This document shows, one piece after another, positions 48,087 to 57,437 of a DNA stretch of 64,000 nt (position 1 is the first letter of the stretch; every line of letters begins with the position of its first letter). The DNA lies in assembly GCA_002840055.1 (NCBI GenBank), contig PGZJ01000004.1, positions 175,236-239,235 on the forward strand, in the 5' to 3' direction. Source of the DNA: Gammaproteobacteria bacterium HGW-Gammaproteobacteria-11. Its GTDB lineage: Bacteria > Pseudomonadota > Gammaproteobacteria > Pseudomonadales > Pseudomonadaceae. Below the pieces are notes generated by a model that saw only the letters and a program-made list of their open reading frames with translations, was not told the DNA's origin and searched no databases. Made by a program: the position numbers and the translations under genes.

Positions 48087-50322
48087 TGTCAGCAGCCTGT
48101 CATCTTCCTCTGTCAAGATCGGCCGCCTGACGGTTGTCGGGCTGGGTCTGATCGGCGGCTCCTTTGCCAAGGGGCTGCGTGAGGCGGGCGTCTGCGGCGA
48201 GGTGGTGGGCTGTGATGCTGACCCGATAGCACGGCGTCTGGCCTTGCCTTTGGGCGTGGCTGATCGGGTTACCGCTGACCTGGCCGAGGCCGTGCAGGGC
48301 GCGGATGTGATCATGCTTGCGGTGCCGGTACTGGCCATGGAGCGGGTGCTGGCTGAGCTGGCGCAGCTGGATCTTGGCGATGCCGTGCTGACCGATGTCG
48401 GCAGCACCAAGGATGCCGTGGTCAAGGCGGTCGACAAGGCCTTTGGTGGTGTTCCGGCGCGCTTTGTCCCCGGTCATCCGATTGCCGGTTCGGAAAAGAG
48501 CGGTGTCGAGGCCGCCAAGGCGGGTCTGTTCAATCATCACAAGGTGATCCTCACACCACTTGAGAACACCAGTGAAGAGGCGTTACAGCTGGTCAGCAGC
48601 CTGTGGCAACAGTTGGGAGCGGATGTCGAGCATATGCCATTGGCCGACCACGACGAAGTGCTTGCGGCCACCAGCCATCTGCCCCATCTGTTGGCCTTTT
48701 CGCTGGTCGATACGCTGGCGGCGCGCAGCCAGAATCTGGATATTTTCCGCTATGCCGCTGGCGGATTTCGTGATTTTACCCGGATTGCTGCCAGCGATCC
48801 GGTGATGTGGCGGGATGTCTTTATCGCCAACAGGGAAGCCGTCCTGCGTAGCCTGGACGCCTTTACCCGGGATTTATCAGGCTTGCGCCAGGCCATTGAG
48901 GCCGGAGATGCCAACACCTTGCTCGGGGTCTTTACCCGGGCCAAGTCGGCGCGCGAGCATTTCAGTACAATTTTGGCCCGCAGGGCGTATATGGAACCTA
49001 TGCAGAATCAGATCAGCAACTTTATTGCCAGTCCCGGTGCCCAGGTACAGGGTCGTATCCGTGTTCCCGGAGACAAGTCGATCTCCCACCGCTCGATCAT
49101 GCTCGGCTCGCTGGCCGAGGGCGTCACCCAGGTTGAGGGCTTTCTTGAGGGTGAGGACAGCCTGGCTACGCTGCAGGCGTTCCGCGACATGGGCGTGGTG
49201 ATAGAGGGGCCGCACCATGGCCGCGTGACCATCAATGGCGTGGGTCTGCATGGTCTCAAGGCGCCTCCGGGGCCGCTCTATGTGGGTAACTCCGGCACCT
49301 CCATGCGTCTGCTGGCGGGGTTGTTGTCCGGTCAGAGCTTTGACAGCGTGATGATGGGCGATGCCTCCCTGTCCAAGCGTCCGATGGGTCGGGTGGCCAA
49401 GCCGCTGAGGGAAATGGGCGCCCAGATCGAGACTGGTGACGATGGTCGTCCGCCGCTGCATATCAAAGGTGGCAGTCCGCTGACCGGGATGGACTACGTC
49501 ATGCCCATGGCCAGTGCCCAGGTCAAATCCTGTCTGCTGCTGGCCGGGCTCTATGCGGCCGGCAGTACCTCGGTGGTCGAGCCGGCACCGACCCGTGATC
49601 ATACCGAACGCATGCTCAAGGGCTTTGGCTATCCGGTCAGGGTCGAGGGCGCCAAGGTCACCATCGAGCCCGGCCACAAGCTCAGCGCCTGCAAGATTGA
49701 TGTGCCGGCGGATATCTCCTCGGCGGCTTTCTTTATGGTAGCCGCGAGCATTGCCGAGGGTTCAGATCTGACCCTTGAACATGTCGGCATCAACCCGACC
49801 CGGGTCGGTGTGATCAATATCCTGCGCGCCATGGGCGGCGATATCAGCCTGGAAAACCAGCGCGAAGTCGGCGGTGAGCCGGTCGCGGACATCCGCATTC
49901 GCTCGGCCAGGCTCAAGGGTATCGATATCCCGGTTGATCAGGTACCGCTGGCGATTGACGAATTCCCGGTACTCTTTATTGCCGCCGCCTGCGCCGAAGG
50001 TCGTACCATTCTGCGTGGCGCCGAGGAACTGCGGGTCAAGGAATCCGACCGTATCCAGGTCATGGCCGATGGCCTGCAAACCCTGGGTATCAAGGCCGAG
50101 CCGACCCACGATGGCATCATCATCGAGGGTGGCCAATTGCAGAGTGGTCAGGTTGACAGCCACGGCGACCACCGTATTGCCATGTCTTTCAGCGTTGCTT
50201 CGTTGCGCGCCAGCGGCGATATCCGCATCACCGATTGCGCCAATGTGGCGACATCATTCCCGGGCTTTGTCGAGCTGGCCAGTTCGGTCGGCATTCAGGT
50301 TCGGTTGGAGGAAACGGCGTGA
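48079..50322 (+). CDS. tyrA-aroA: Fused cyclohexadienyl dehydrogenase (TyrA) and EPSP synthase (AroA)
   Basis: A 747-residue fusion. The TyrA half (about 10-300) has the NAD site [33 protein letters not shown] and [14 protein letters not shown]. The AroA half begins at about residue 310 and has [36 protein letters not shown] and DHRIAMS. It makes tyrosine precursors and 5-enolpyruvylshikimate-3-phosphate. P. aeruginosa has the same fusion. The frame extends upstream inside hisC; the GTG at 48079 is the likely start. The stop overlaps the cmk start (GTGA). Confidence 0.95.
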   Translation: MSNVSSLSSSSVKIGRLTVVGLGLIGGSFAKGLREAGVCGEVVGCDADPIARRLALPLGVADRVTADLAEAVQGADVIMLAVPVLAMERVLAELAQLDLGDAVLTDVGSTKDAVVKAVDKAFGGVPARFVPGHPIAGSEKSGVEAAKAGLFNHHKVILTPLENTSEEALQLVSSLWQQLGADVEHMPLADHDEVLAATSHLPHLLAFSLVDTLAARSQNLDIFRYAAGGFRDFTRIAASDPVMWRDVFIANREAVLRSLDAFTRDLSGLRQAIEAGDANTLLGVFTRAKSAREHFSTILARRAYMEPMQNQISNFIASPGAQVQGRIRVPGDKSISHRSIMLGSLAEGVTQVEGFLEGEDSLATLQAFRDMGVVIEGPHHGRVTINGVGLHGLKAPPGPLYVGNSGTSMRLLAGLLSGQSFDSVMMGDASLSKRPMGRVAKPLREMGAQIETGDDGRPPLHIKGGSPLTGMDYVMPMASAQVKSCLLLAGLYAAGSTSVVEPAPTRDHTERMLKGFGYPVRVEGAKVTIEPGHKLSACKIDVPADISSAAFFMVAASIAEGSDLTLEHVGINPTRVGVINILRAMGGDISLENQREVGGEPVADIRIRSARLKGIDIPVDQVPLAIDEFPVLFIAAACAEGRTILRGAEELRVKESDRIQVMADGLQTLGIKAEPTHDGIIIEGGQLQSGQVDSHGDHRIAMSFSVASLRASGDIRITDCANVATSFPGFVELASSVGIQVRLEETA

Positions 50323-51011
50323 CGGAACACTCGATACCAGTCATTACCCTGGATGGCCCAGGCGGTTCCGGCAAGGGCACCATTGCCGGCTTGCTGGCCA
50401 ATAGCCTGGGCTGGAATCTGCTCGATTCCGGCGCCCTGTATCGGCTGCTGGCCTATGCCGCGCAGAATCATGGCGTGGATCTGACCAACGAAGAGGGGCT
50501 CAAGGCCCTGGCCGCCCATCTGGATGTGCAGTTTGTGGCTGACGACGGCCATCGCGAGCAGCGCATCATACTGGAAGGCGAGGAAGTGACCCGCGCCATC
50601 CGCACTGAAACCATGGGTGCCGGGGCCTCCCAGGTGGCCGCCATACCCGCCGTACGTGAAGCCCTGTTGCAGCGCCAGATTGCCTTCCGTGAAGCGCCGG
50701 GCCTCGTGGCTGACGGCCGCGACATGGGTACGGTGGTGTTTCCCGATGCCAGTTTGAAGGTATTTCTGACCGCTAGTCCGCAGCAACGTGCGCAGCGCCG
50801 TCACCGGCAGTTGCTCGAAAAGGGTGAAACTGCTAATCTTGCGGGTCTTCTTGACGAGATTATGGCCCGCGATGAGCGTGACATGAACCGTAGCGTGGCT
50901 CCACTGCGTCCAGCAGATGATGCCATCGTCCTCGATTCGACTGATCTTTCCATAGAAGAAGTACTTGAAACAGTGCTGCGTGAAGCGCAAAAGCGCGACT
51001 TGCAGGGCTGA
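50319..51011 (+). CDS. cmk: Cytidylate kinase
   Basis: A 230-residue nucleoside monophosphate kinase that phosphorylates CMP and dCMP. The P-loop is [35 protein letters not shown] and [11 protein letters not shown] are conserved CMK motifs. The start is a GTG at 50319 that overlaps the tyrA::aroA stop by GTGA and has GGAGG upstream; earlier in-frame starts lie inside aroA. Confidence 0.95.
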   Translation: MTEHSIPVITLDGPGGSGKGTIAGLLANSLGWNLLDSGALYRLLAYAAQNHGVDLTNEEGLKALAAHLDVQFVADDGHREQRIILEGEEVTRAIRTETMGAGASQVAAIPAVREALLQRQIAFREAPGLVADGRDMGTVVFPDASLKVFLTASPQQRAQRRHRQLLEKGETANLAGLLDEIMARDERDMNRSVAPLRPADDAIVLDSTDLSIEEVLETVLREAQKRDLQG

Positions 51012-51023
51012 TCAGGGCATCCA

Positions 51024-51050
51024 CTGCCGGGTAACCAGCCTGGCCGGCAG
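51024..51050 (+). terminator. Hairpin between cmk and rpsA
   Basis: CTGCCGG and CCGGCAG pair across a 13-base loop, followed by a short TTTT. It may attenuate read-through from cmk or be part of the rpsA leader. The T-tract is part of the next feature, a perfect -10 box. Confidence 0.3.
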
Positions 51051-51059
51051 CGGTCATTT

Positions 51060-51065
51060 TATAAT
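51060..51065 (+). promoter_or_regulatory. Candidate -10 box for rpsA
   Basis: A perfect TATAAT about 100 bases before the rpsA ATG, in the 154-bp gap after cmk. The expected -35 position (GCCTGG) is poor. A separate rpsA promoter is usual in proteobacteria, which supports the call. Confidence 0.4.
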
Positions 51066-51165
51066 CAACCCACATTAGCTGGTGATGTGGCGGGTATGTT
51101 GGCTGCAGGGCGCGCTCAACGCGGCCAGGCGGTTACTGCCTCAATAACCATTTACAGGATTCCAA

Positions 51166-52848
51166 ATGAGCGAAAGCTTTGCCGAACTTTTTGAAGAAAG
51201 TCTAGTAACCCTCGACATGCAGCCGGGTTCCATCATCACCGGTATCATCGTGGACATCGACTCCGACTGGGTCACCGTCCATGCTGGCTTGAAGTCCGAA
51301 GGTGTCATCCCACGTGAGCAGTTCCTGAACGATCAGGGCGAGCTGACGATCAAAGTGGGTGATGAGGTTCACGTTGCACTGGAAGCCGTTGAAGACGGTT
51401 TCGGTGAGACCAAACTGTCCCGTGAGAAGGCCAAGCGCGCCGAATCCTGGAAAGTCCTCGAAGCAGCTTTCGCCGCAGAAGAAATCGTCAAGGGTGTTAT
51501 CAACGGCAAGGTCAAAGGTGGCTTTACCGTCGACGTCAACACCATCCGCGCGTTCCTGCCTGGCTCCCTGGTCGATGTCCGCCCTGTGCGCGACACCACG
51601 CACCTGGAAGGCAAGGAACTGGAATTCAAGGTCATCAAGCTTGACCAGAAGCGCAACAACGTTGTCGTTTCCCGTCGTGCCGTCCTCGAAGCTGAGAACA
51701 GTGCCGAGCGTGAAGCCCTGCTGGAAACCCTGCAGGAAGGCCAGGTTGTCAAAGGTATCGTCAAGAACCTCACAGATTACGGCGCATTCGTCGATCTGGG
51801 CGGCGTAGACGGCCTGCTGCACATCACCGACATGGCGTGGAAGCGTATCAAGCATCCTTCCGAAATCGTCAATGTTGGCGACGAGATCGACGTCAAAGTG
51901 CTGAAATTCGACCGCGAGCGCAACCGCGTCTCCCTGGGTCTGAAGCAGCTGGGCGAAGATCCATGGGTCGCTATCACTGGTCGCTACCCAGAAGGTACCC
52001 GTGTTACCGCCAAGGTCACCAACCTCACCGATTACGGCTGCTTTGCCGAGCTGGAAGAGGGCGTTGAAGGTCTGGTACACGTATCCGAAATGGATTGGAC
52101 CAACAAGAACATCCATCCTTCCAAAGTTGTCCAGGTGGGCGACGATGTAGAAGTCATGGTTCTGGATATCGACGAAGACCGTCGTCGTATCTCCCTGGGC
52201 ATCAAGCAGTGCAAGATGAACCCGTGGGAAGAGTTCTCCAGCAAGTTCAACAAGGGCGACAAGATCTCCGGCTCCATCAAGTCGATCACCGATTTCGGTA
52301 TCTTCATTGGTCTGGACGGCGGCATCGATGGTCTGGTTCACCTGTCCGACATCTCCTGGAACGAAGTGGGCGAAGAAGCCGTACGTCGTTTCAAGAAAGG
52401 CGACGAGATCGAAACTGTCATCCTGTCTGTTGACCCAGAGCGCGAGCGCATCTCCCTGGGCGTCAAGCAGCTGGAAGACGATCCGTTCTCCAACTTCGCT
52501 TCGCTGAACGAGAAAGGCACCATCATCAACGGTATCGTCAAGGAAGTTGACGCCAAGGGCGCTGTAATCACCCTGGCAGATGAAATCGAAGGCACATTGA
52601 AAGCCTCCGAAATCAGCCGTGACCGTGTTGAAGATGCGCGCAACGTGTTGAATGTTGGCGACGAAGTCGAAGCCAAGATCATCAGCATCGACCGCAAGAG
52701 CCGCGTCATCAGCCTGTCCATCAAGGCCAAGGACGTTGAAGACGAGAAAGAAGCTATCCAGGGTCTGCGTCAGCAGGAAATGGCCGCTTCCGGTCCGACC
52801 ACCATTGGTGATCTGATCAAGGCGCAAATGGAGAACAAGGGCAACTAA
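51166..52848 (+). CDS. rpsA: 30S ribosomal protein S1
   Basis: A 560-residue protein with six S1 RNA-binding repeats. It brings mRNA to the 30S subunit. Each repeat carries the pattern G-x-V-x-x-x-x-D-(Y/F)-G-x-F followed by GLVH or equivalent, e.g. [56 protein letters not shown]. Codon use differs from neighbours (many CGT, GGT, GAA), as expected for a highly expressed gene. A strong terminator follows. Confidence 0.97.
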   Translation: MSESFAELFEESLVTLDMQPGSIITGIIVDIDSDWVTVHAGLKSEGVIPREQFLNDQGELTIKVGDEVHVALEAVEDGFGETKLSREKAKRAESWKVLEAAFAAEEIVKGVINGKVKGGFTVDVNTIRAFLPGSLVDVRPVRDTTHLEGKELEFKVIKLDQKRNNVVVSRRAVLEAENSAEREALLETLQEGQVVKGIVKNLTDYGAFVDLGGVDGLLHITDMAWKRIKHPSEIVNVGDEIDVKVLKFDRERNRVSLGLKQLGEDPWVAITGRYPEGTRVTAKVTNLTDYGCFAELEEGVEGLVHVSEMDWTNKNIHPSKVVQVGDDVEVMVLDIDEDRRRISLGIKQCKMNPWEEFSSKFNKGDKISGSIKSITDFGIFIGLDGGIDGLVHLSDISWNEVGEEAVRRFKKGDEIETVILSVDPERERISLGVKQLEDDPFSNFASLNEKGTIINGIVKEVDAKGAVITLADEIEGTLKASEISRDRVEDARNVLNVGDEVEAKIISIDRKSRVISLSIKAKDVEDEKEAIQGLRQQEMAASGPTTIGDLIKAQMENKGN

Positions 52849-52871
52849 GCCTTTGTGATCCACAAGAAAAG

Positions 52872-52895
52872 GGGCGACTTCGGTCGCCCTTTTTT
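52872..52895 (+). terminator. Rho-independent terminator after rpsA
   Basis: GGGCGAC - TTCG - GTCGCCC stem-loop with a stable UUCG tetraloop, preceded by AAAAG and followed by six T. It closes the gyrA-rpsA supraoperon. Confidence 0.93.
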
Positions 52896-53140
52896 ATGGG
52901 CTTTGAACAGGTGGTTGTTTGGCCTACTGTCCTCTCGGATTCTGCTGAGGAATTCAAGTAGTGAGGGGAATAAGCGCGTCTTGGTACAGGTATCATGGTG
53001 TGCGGTAGAAAAATCGCACAGGATCTTCTATCACATGCTTCTAGAGTAGGGTGGATCGCCGCCCAGATAATCAAGGTTAGACAGGCAAGATTTGGCTCAA
53101 CAGCCTGTGCCGGAGGTGGAAAATAAATCTATTACCTTTT
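52896..53140. other. Non-coding junction after the rpsA terminator
   Basis: No gene supported. A 64-codon open frame crosses the terminator and lacks a ribosome site. The DNA becomes AT-richer toward 53100, which marks the boundary of the accessory segment. No direct repeats, tRNA end or integrase remnant were recognised. Confidence 0.5.
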
Positions 53141-53434
53141 TCATTTTCTAAATACCAAACCTTCCATATGGTCAATCTTGGAGTCATCTCTCAGATAAAC
53201 ACACGAACAATTAGCAGAAATAATCTCATTAAACTCACCAATTAGCTCCCCCACTGCAAGTTCGCAGTGATCTTCTTCAGTATCAGTAGGCTCTTGATTT
53301 AGGTAGTAAGTAAGCTCCAGAAAGCGTGACTCTTGCTTCCACATGACTCTTGCCGCAATAACGTTATCGTTAATATTTCTAGCAACTACTATCTTTGAGG
53401 TTAAAAGCAATTCATCGTTAGTCTTTTTTACCAC
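53141..53434 (-). CDS. AT-rich orphan ORF, hypothetical protein
   Basis: A 97-residue acidic protein (GTG start) of unknown family, without signal peptide or TM segment. Notable stretches are VARNINDNVIAARVMW, LELTYYLNQEPTDTEEDHCELAV, GELIGEFNEII and SCVYLRDD. Its base composition is clearly more AT-rich than everything around it and its codons differ, which suggests recent acquisition. Size, acidity and composition resemble small immunity proteins of toxin systems, but no toxin is beside it, so this is only a guess. A convincing ribosome site is lacking, and it could be a gene remnant. Confidence 0.45.
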   Translation of the reverse strand: MVKKTNDELLLTSKIVVARNINDNVIAARVMWKQESRFLELTYYLNQEPTDTEEDHCELAVGELIGEFNEIISANCSCVYLRDDSKIDHMEGLVFRK

Positions 53435-53518
53435 TTTAGCTTGTCATTTTCTCTATGTTCCACAGTTGCACAAGATATGAACTTTTGCCTGGGCTGTTTT
53501 AAGTTTGTCGCGATTTAC

Positions 53519-55117
53519 TCAGCTTCCACACAAATTATCCGGCACCCTGATCAACCCCCAGCCAAACACCGGATCATGCCCGGATGCACCCAGATCCTGG
53601 CTGTAACCTTGAATGGCGCCGTGCAGAATCCCGCGGGAGATATTCGGGTTTAGTCGCAGGTACAGGGCGGCTACCGCAACCGCGTAGGGCGCAGCAAAGG
53701 AGGTGCCTGAGCGGTACTGACCGCTTTCGCTCTGGCTGGCTGTCCAGATATCCACGCCGGGGGCAGAAAAGTCCAGATAGTCGCCCTGGTTGGCAAAGGA
53801 ATACACCCGGTTCGCCGCGTCGATGGCCGTTATGGCAAAGACCGCCGGGTGTGCGGCAGGGAAGGCAGGCTCGCCCTGCAGCTTGTCGTTACCCGCGGCA
53901 GCAAAGATCAGCAGCCCTTGATTACTGCCCAGCTCGAGAATCCTGTTCAGTACGCTATTGGTCCGTGACCCCGACAGGGAGATATTGACCAGCCTGACCT
54001 GTTCAGCCAGTAACCAGTCCAGTGCGCGGGCCATGGCTTCGGTGGTGGCCACGCTGCCATAGTCAAACTGCTCCAGTACCGAGGCCGCGACAAGTTCGGC
54101 GTCAGGCAGTAATCCAGCCAAGGCGGCCGACTGGTCGTTGCCCACCAGCAATACCGCAATGGCCGTCGCATGTGCTTGATCCGGGCCGGGCTGATTGCGG
54201 TGGAAGGCCCTGAGATTGACGTGTTGGCCAGCCAGGCTGGGATGGTCGAGGGCGATGTCACCATCGATCATGCCTATCCGCACTGGCGACGTACCGGGGG
54301 TTTGGCAGCCCTGTAGTGGCGGCCAGTTGATCTTTTCCCTGGCGAACTGCCGTGGTGCCGAGGCGCCCTGATAATGGTCATTGCGATCAATCTCGGCAAA
54401 ACTGAAGCGCCTGCGCAACTGCTCGATGGCCTGATCCAGTGGCTGACTATCGGTTCTGATAACCAGCAAGCTGTGCCCCAAACTCTCCAGGCCGTGTTGC
54501 GCCACCAGGCTGTAGCCCTGACTTTCAACCTCGGTGAGTACTTGCTCAAGATAGGCACTGTCCATCAGCAGGACGATTTCCCCTGCGCTATGCCCGGAGG
54601 CGGGCGACCGTGAGGCTATGGGAGCAAAGGTGCAGGTGCGAATATCAACGGCGATGGGTTGTGGCTGCGACCACTGATCCCTTTGCCTGAAGACCGGGTA
54701 GAGCTGCTGGGGCTTGATGCGGCTGTCGGCGGGCAACAGGAAGCGGCTCTGGCGGCCGTCCTGGCTGAGTGGTTGCAGGGCTACAAACGCCCCTTCTGCC
54801 TGGATAAACCACTGATGAGTGCTTGCTGGCCCGTCCAGTTGCAGCGGCAGTACCAGCGGTTGACCCGGGTAGACGCATTGGGTGCTGGGTGCACGCAAGC
54901 CGGGCGGTGCTGGCTGCGGCAGTCGTTCAGCTGCAGGGCCGCCAGGTGCTGCGGTGCCCGGAGGGGTGCCTGGGAATGTACCGGGGGACGTCCCTGGAGC
55001 AGTACTTGGAGCAGCACCCGGAACGGTACTTGGAAGAGTACCGTGGCCGGTTTCAGCCGACCACACCGGCAGGCTTATGCCAAGACCCAGGCAGACAGCC
55101 AGCACAAGGCGTTTCAC
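53519..55117 (-). CDS. Secreted subtilisin-like (S8) serine protease
   Basis: A 532-residue exported protease. Signal peptide about 1-21, then a Pro/Gly/Thr-rich linker (repeats of PGT, about 27-60), a region of about 200 residues with two cysteines that probably acts as prodomain and interaction domain, and the S8 catalytic domain. The triad is Asp in RIGMIDGDIALDH (about 283), His in QAHATAIAVLLVGN (about 316) and Ser in SGTSFAAPYAVAVAA (about 472). The GTG start at 55117 follows the anti-sigma stop by one base. It is the last gene of the sigma/anti-sigma locus, so it may process a surface partner or the anti-sigma factor; both are inferences. Confidence 0.88.
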   Translation of the reverse strand: MKRLVLAVCLGLGISLPVWSAETGHGTLPSTVPGAAPSTAPGTSPGTFPGTPPGTAAPGGPAAERLPQPAPPGLRAPSTQCVYPGQPLVLPLQLDGPASTHQWFIQAEGAFVALQPLSQDGRQSRFLLPADSRIKPQQLYPVFRQRDQWSQPQPIAVDIRTCTFAPIASRSPASGHSAGEIVLLMDSAYLEQVLTEVESQGYSLVAQHGLESLGHSLLVIRTDSQPLDQAIEQLRRRFSFAEIDRNDHYQGASAPRQFAREKINWPPLQGCQTPGTSPVRIGMIDGDIALDHPSLAGQHVNLRAFHRNQPGPDQAHATAIAVLLVGNDQSAALAGLLPDAELVAASVLEQFDYGSVATTEAMARALDWLLAEQVRLVNISLSGSRTNSVLNRILELGSNQGLLIFAAAGNDKLQGEPAFPAAHPAVFAITAIDAANRVYSFANQGDYLDFSAPGVDIWTASQSESGQYRSGTSFAAPYAVAVAALYLRLNPNISRGILHGAIQGYSQDLGASGHDPVFGWGLIRVPDNLCGS

Positions 55118-55118
55118 G

Positions 55119-55688
55119 TTACTGGACCTGCAGCGATTCGATGATGCTTTGCGCCTGAAGCCTGGCCAGCGCCTGTTTGTCCGCATCATCCACAAGCAGT
55201 TGGTAGATCCCCAGCGCCGAGGGGCCATTGACGATCAGGCTGTTACTGTCCAGCAGGACGGCGCGAATCTGCTGCTCGGTGGCGGAGGGCACAAAGGTCA
55301 CGCTGACCAGGGTGCCGGTAATGCCAGCCTCGCTGCTGCCGCCAGCGGGAATGTAATGGATCGGCTCGTCCTTCTGCCAGGTGACTGCAGTCTGCAGCAT
55401 GAGCATGAACGAGGCGGCGATGGCTGCCACCCGCCATCCCTGCGTTGCTGTCCTGGGTTTTGGGCTGTTCAGCTGTTGCTGCAGGCGCTTCAACCCCAGC
55501 TCACCGGGGCTGTTGGCAGTGTCTTGTTGGTCTTCAAGGTGCTCACGCAGGGCGCGCAGAAAAGCCAGCTCTTCCTGCAGCTCAGGATGCTCTGCCAGGG
55601 CCTGCTCGACGTAAGCGGTTTCTTCGGCGCTGAGGGTGCCGTTCAGATAGAACGGCAGCAGCATTTCGGCATCCAGTTTAGTCATCAT
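55119..55688 (-). CDS. Membrane-anchored anti-sigma factor lacking zinc ligands
   Basis: A 189-residue protein. The N-terminal ~55 residues have the anti-sigma pattern MLLPFYLNGTLSAEETAYVEQ followed by LAEHPELQEELAFL; the position of the usual CxxC is filled by non-cysteines, so it belongs to the ZAS-like fold without zinc. One TM helix (WRVAAIAASFMLMLQTAVTW, about 85-105) and a periplasmic C-terminal domain of about 80 residues follow. It overlaps the sigma gene by 11 bases, the usual arrangement for a cognate pair. It should hold the ECF factor at the inner membrane until a signal arrives. Confidence 0.82.
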   Translation of the reverse strand: MMTKLDAEMLLPFYLNGTLSAEETAYVEQALAEHPELQEELAFLRALREHLEDQQDTANSPGELGLKRLQQQLNSPKPRTATQGWRVAAIAASFMLMLQTAVTWQKDEPIHYIPAGGSSEAGITGTLVSVTFVPSATEQQIRAVLLDSNSLIVNGPSALGIYQLLVDDADKQALARLQAQSIIESLQVQ

Positions 55689-56238
55689 GGCGAGTCGCTC
55701 CCATCAGTCGAGACAAACATTGCTTCATGGCTTTCTTGGCATGGAACATTCGAGTCTTCACGGTGTTTTCCGGGCAGTCCACCACCATGGCGATCTCGCT
55801 ATACGACATCTCTTCAAAAAAGGTCAGCTCCATGACCGCCCGGTGCGGCGTGCTCAATGTGCTGATGCAATGCCGGACCTGGGCGGCTTGCTCGTTTCCT
55901 ATCAGGCAACTGACTATGCCGGGGCTGTCGTCGGCAATTTCTGCCATCATTTCATCATCCAGTTGTTGCGGCCTGACCTTACGCATACGATCAACCACCT
56001 TGTAATAGGCAATGCTGAACAACCAGGTCGATACCTTGGAGCGTCCCTGAAAGCTCTCGGCCTTGTTCCAGACCTCCATGAACACCTCATTGAGGATATC
56101 GGCCGCTTCGAAGGCATCATTCATCTTGGTCAGAATGAAGCTGAACAGGCGTTTCTCATGGGCCCGGTAGAAGCTCACCAGTGCCTGCTTGTCGCGTTGG
56201 GCAATCCGTTGCAACAGTGCTTGATCGTCTTGGGTCAT
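55678..56238 (-). CDS. ECF-family RNA polymerase sigma factor
   Basis: A 186-residue ECF sigma factor. Region 2 (about 8-90) has ALVSFYRAHEKRLFSFIL, AADILNEVFMEVWNKA and STWLFSIAYYKVVDRMRK (-10 recognition). Region 4 (about 125-178) has LSTPHRAVMELTFFEEMSYSEIA and CPENTVKTRMFHAKKAMK (-35 recognition). No C-terminal extension. It ends inside the anti-sigma gene and starts 2 bases after the preceding secreted-protein gene, so it is co-transcribed with the surface genes. Confidence 0.92.
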   Translation of the reverse strand: MTQDDQALLQRIAQRDKQALVSFYRAHEKRLFSFILTKMNDAFEAADILNEVFMEVWNKAESFQGRSKVSTWLFSIAYYKVVDRMRKVRPQQLDDEMMAEIADDSPGIVSCLIGNEQAAQVRHCISTLSTPHRAVMELTFFEEMSYSEIAMVVDCPENTVKTRMFHAKKAMKQCLSRLMGATRHDD

Positions 56239-56240
56239 GG

Positions 56241-57437
56241 TCAGGGTGTCTGAATGGATTGTCGTTGGGAAAGGCCGATCACATTGCCGTTCGGGTCAAA
56301 TGCGCGTAGCTGCCACTGGTAGGTCGACAAGGGCGACAACCAGTCCAGGCTCATGGCCGACAAATCCAGCGTGGTGTCGGTAGCGGGAACCAGCTTTCCG
56401 GTCAGCGGCACCAGGTCACCGTTCCTGAATACCTCCAACTGGTAGGCGTGGGCATTGGCTATGGGCTGCCAGACAAACAGGGTCTGGGCATCCAGCAGGG
56501 CATTTTCCCCTGGCTGCATGACGACCAGTTGCTGCACCTCAATCGCTGACTGCGGACTGCTGCTGTCGATGACAAAGTAGCGCAGGATCGGAATATCAAT
56601 CTGGGCGGTGGTGTCCTGAACCGAGAACGCCAGCAGATACAACCCTTGCTGTTCGGTCGGCAACAGCGGGCTGACAAGGCGCATGCGGCCTTCACCGGAA
56701 CTGATCAGACTCTGGCGCACCACCTGCAGTACGCGGCCACCGCCACTGCCCTGGCTGGCGGTCGGATCAATGATCCGCCACTCGCCCTGCAGTACGCCGC
56801 TGCTTTGAAATGTCACGTTGGCCACGGCTCTTAATGCTGCGCGCTGTTCGACCACATCGGTACGCGCGTCACTCTCGAAGGTCAGATCAATGCGCCTGAC
56901 GGTGAGGCCCTCTGCGCCACTGGCGCCAGCGAACACGGCCACGCTGCTGCCTTGCGTAGTCTGACTGTCATTGAACACCCGGACTATACTCACGCTGCCG
57001 GCAGGGCTGTTGGCAATACGTCTGGCCAGGCCGACATTGATCTGGAGGACATCATTGAAGCGCAGGTTGGCGCTTTGCCCGGCAGTGAGTACCGAGGCCT
57101 GAGTAAGCGGCCCGCCGACGGTCGCAACGGTACTGCCTCCAATCTGCAGCAGGGCGTTTGGCGAGCTTACCTGGCGGACAAACGGGCCGGGACCGGAGGT
57201 ATCCGTTTCTGTGCGGTTGATCTGCCAGACCAGTCTGACGGGCATGGCGCTATTTGCCGGTAGGGTTACCGTGCCGGGGTTCACGCTGACCGAATTGATG
57301 TCCGCCTGTACCTGACTGCTCAAGCCTGAGGCCATCATGAAAAGGCTAAAAACCGCCGGCCAAAGGTGCGTTGATACGCAAGACGGCAAAGATTTGGTAA
57401 CCATCCCGGCCTGTGCTTTGCAAGGTTGTTTCATCAT
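56241..57437 (-). CDS. Secreted Ig/fibronectin-III-like protein, unknown function
   Basis: A 398-residue exported protein with a long signal peptide (hydrophobic core about 28-42, cleavage near SQVQA, residue 45). The mature protein is beta-rich. Its C-terminal ~90 residues (FVWQPIANAHAYQLEVFRNG to YQWQLRAFDPNGN) look like a fibronectin-III or Ig-like sandwich. The N-terminal half (SVNPGTVTLPANSAMPVRLVW) resembles bacterial Ig-like folds too. The gene starts 92 bases inside the beta-barrel gene: starting after that overlap would delete the signal peptide, so the overlap appears real. GGAG lies 4-7 bases before the two alternative ATGs (57437, 57434). Confidence 0.72.
   Translation of the reverse strand: MMKQPCKAQAGMVTKSLPSCVSTHLWPAVFSLFMMASGLSSQVQADINSVSVNPGTVTLPANSAMPVRLVWQINRTETDTSGPGPFVRQVSSPNALLQIGGSTVATVGGPLTQASVLTAGQSANLRFNDVLQINVGLARRIANSPAGSVSIVRVFNDSQTTQGSSVAVFAGASGAEGLTVRRIDLTFESDARTDVVEQRAALRAVANVTFQSSGVLQGEWRIIDPTASQGSGGGRVLQVVRQSLISSGEGRMRLVSPLLPTEQQGLYLLAFSVQDTTAQIDIPILRYFVIDSSSPQSAIEVQQLVVMQPGENALLDAQTLFVWQPIANAHAYQLEVFRNGDLVPLTGKLVPATDTTLDLSAMSLDWLSPLSTYQWQLRAFDPNGNVIGLSQRQSIQTP

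Noticed and set aside
51202-52863. A 553-codon reverse-strand open frame opposite rpsA
   Set aside because: Shadow of the strongly biased codons of rpsA; no start context, no domain, and rpsA itself is certain.
52855-53049. A 64-codon forward ORF after rpsA
   Set aside because: It runs through the rpsA terminator and has no ribosome site or recognisable protein.
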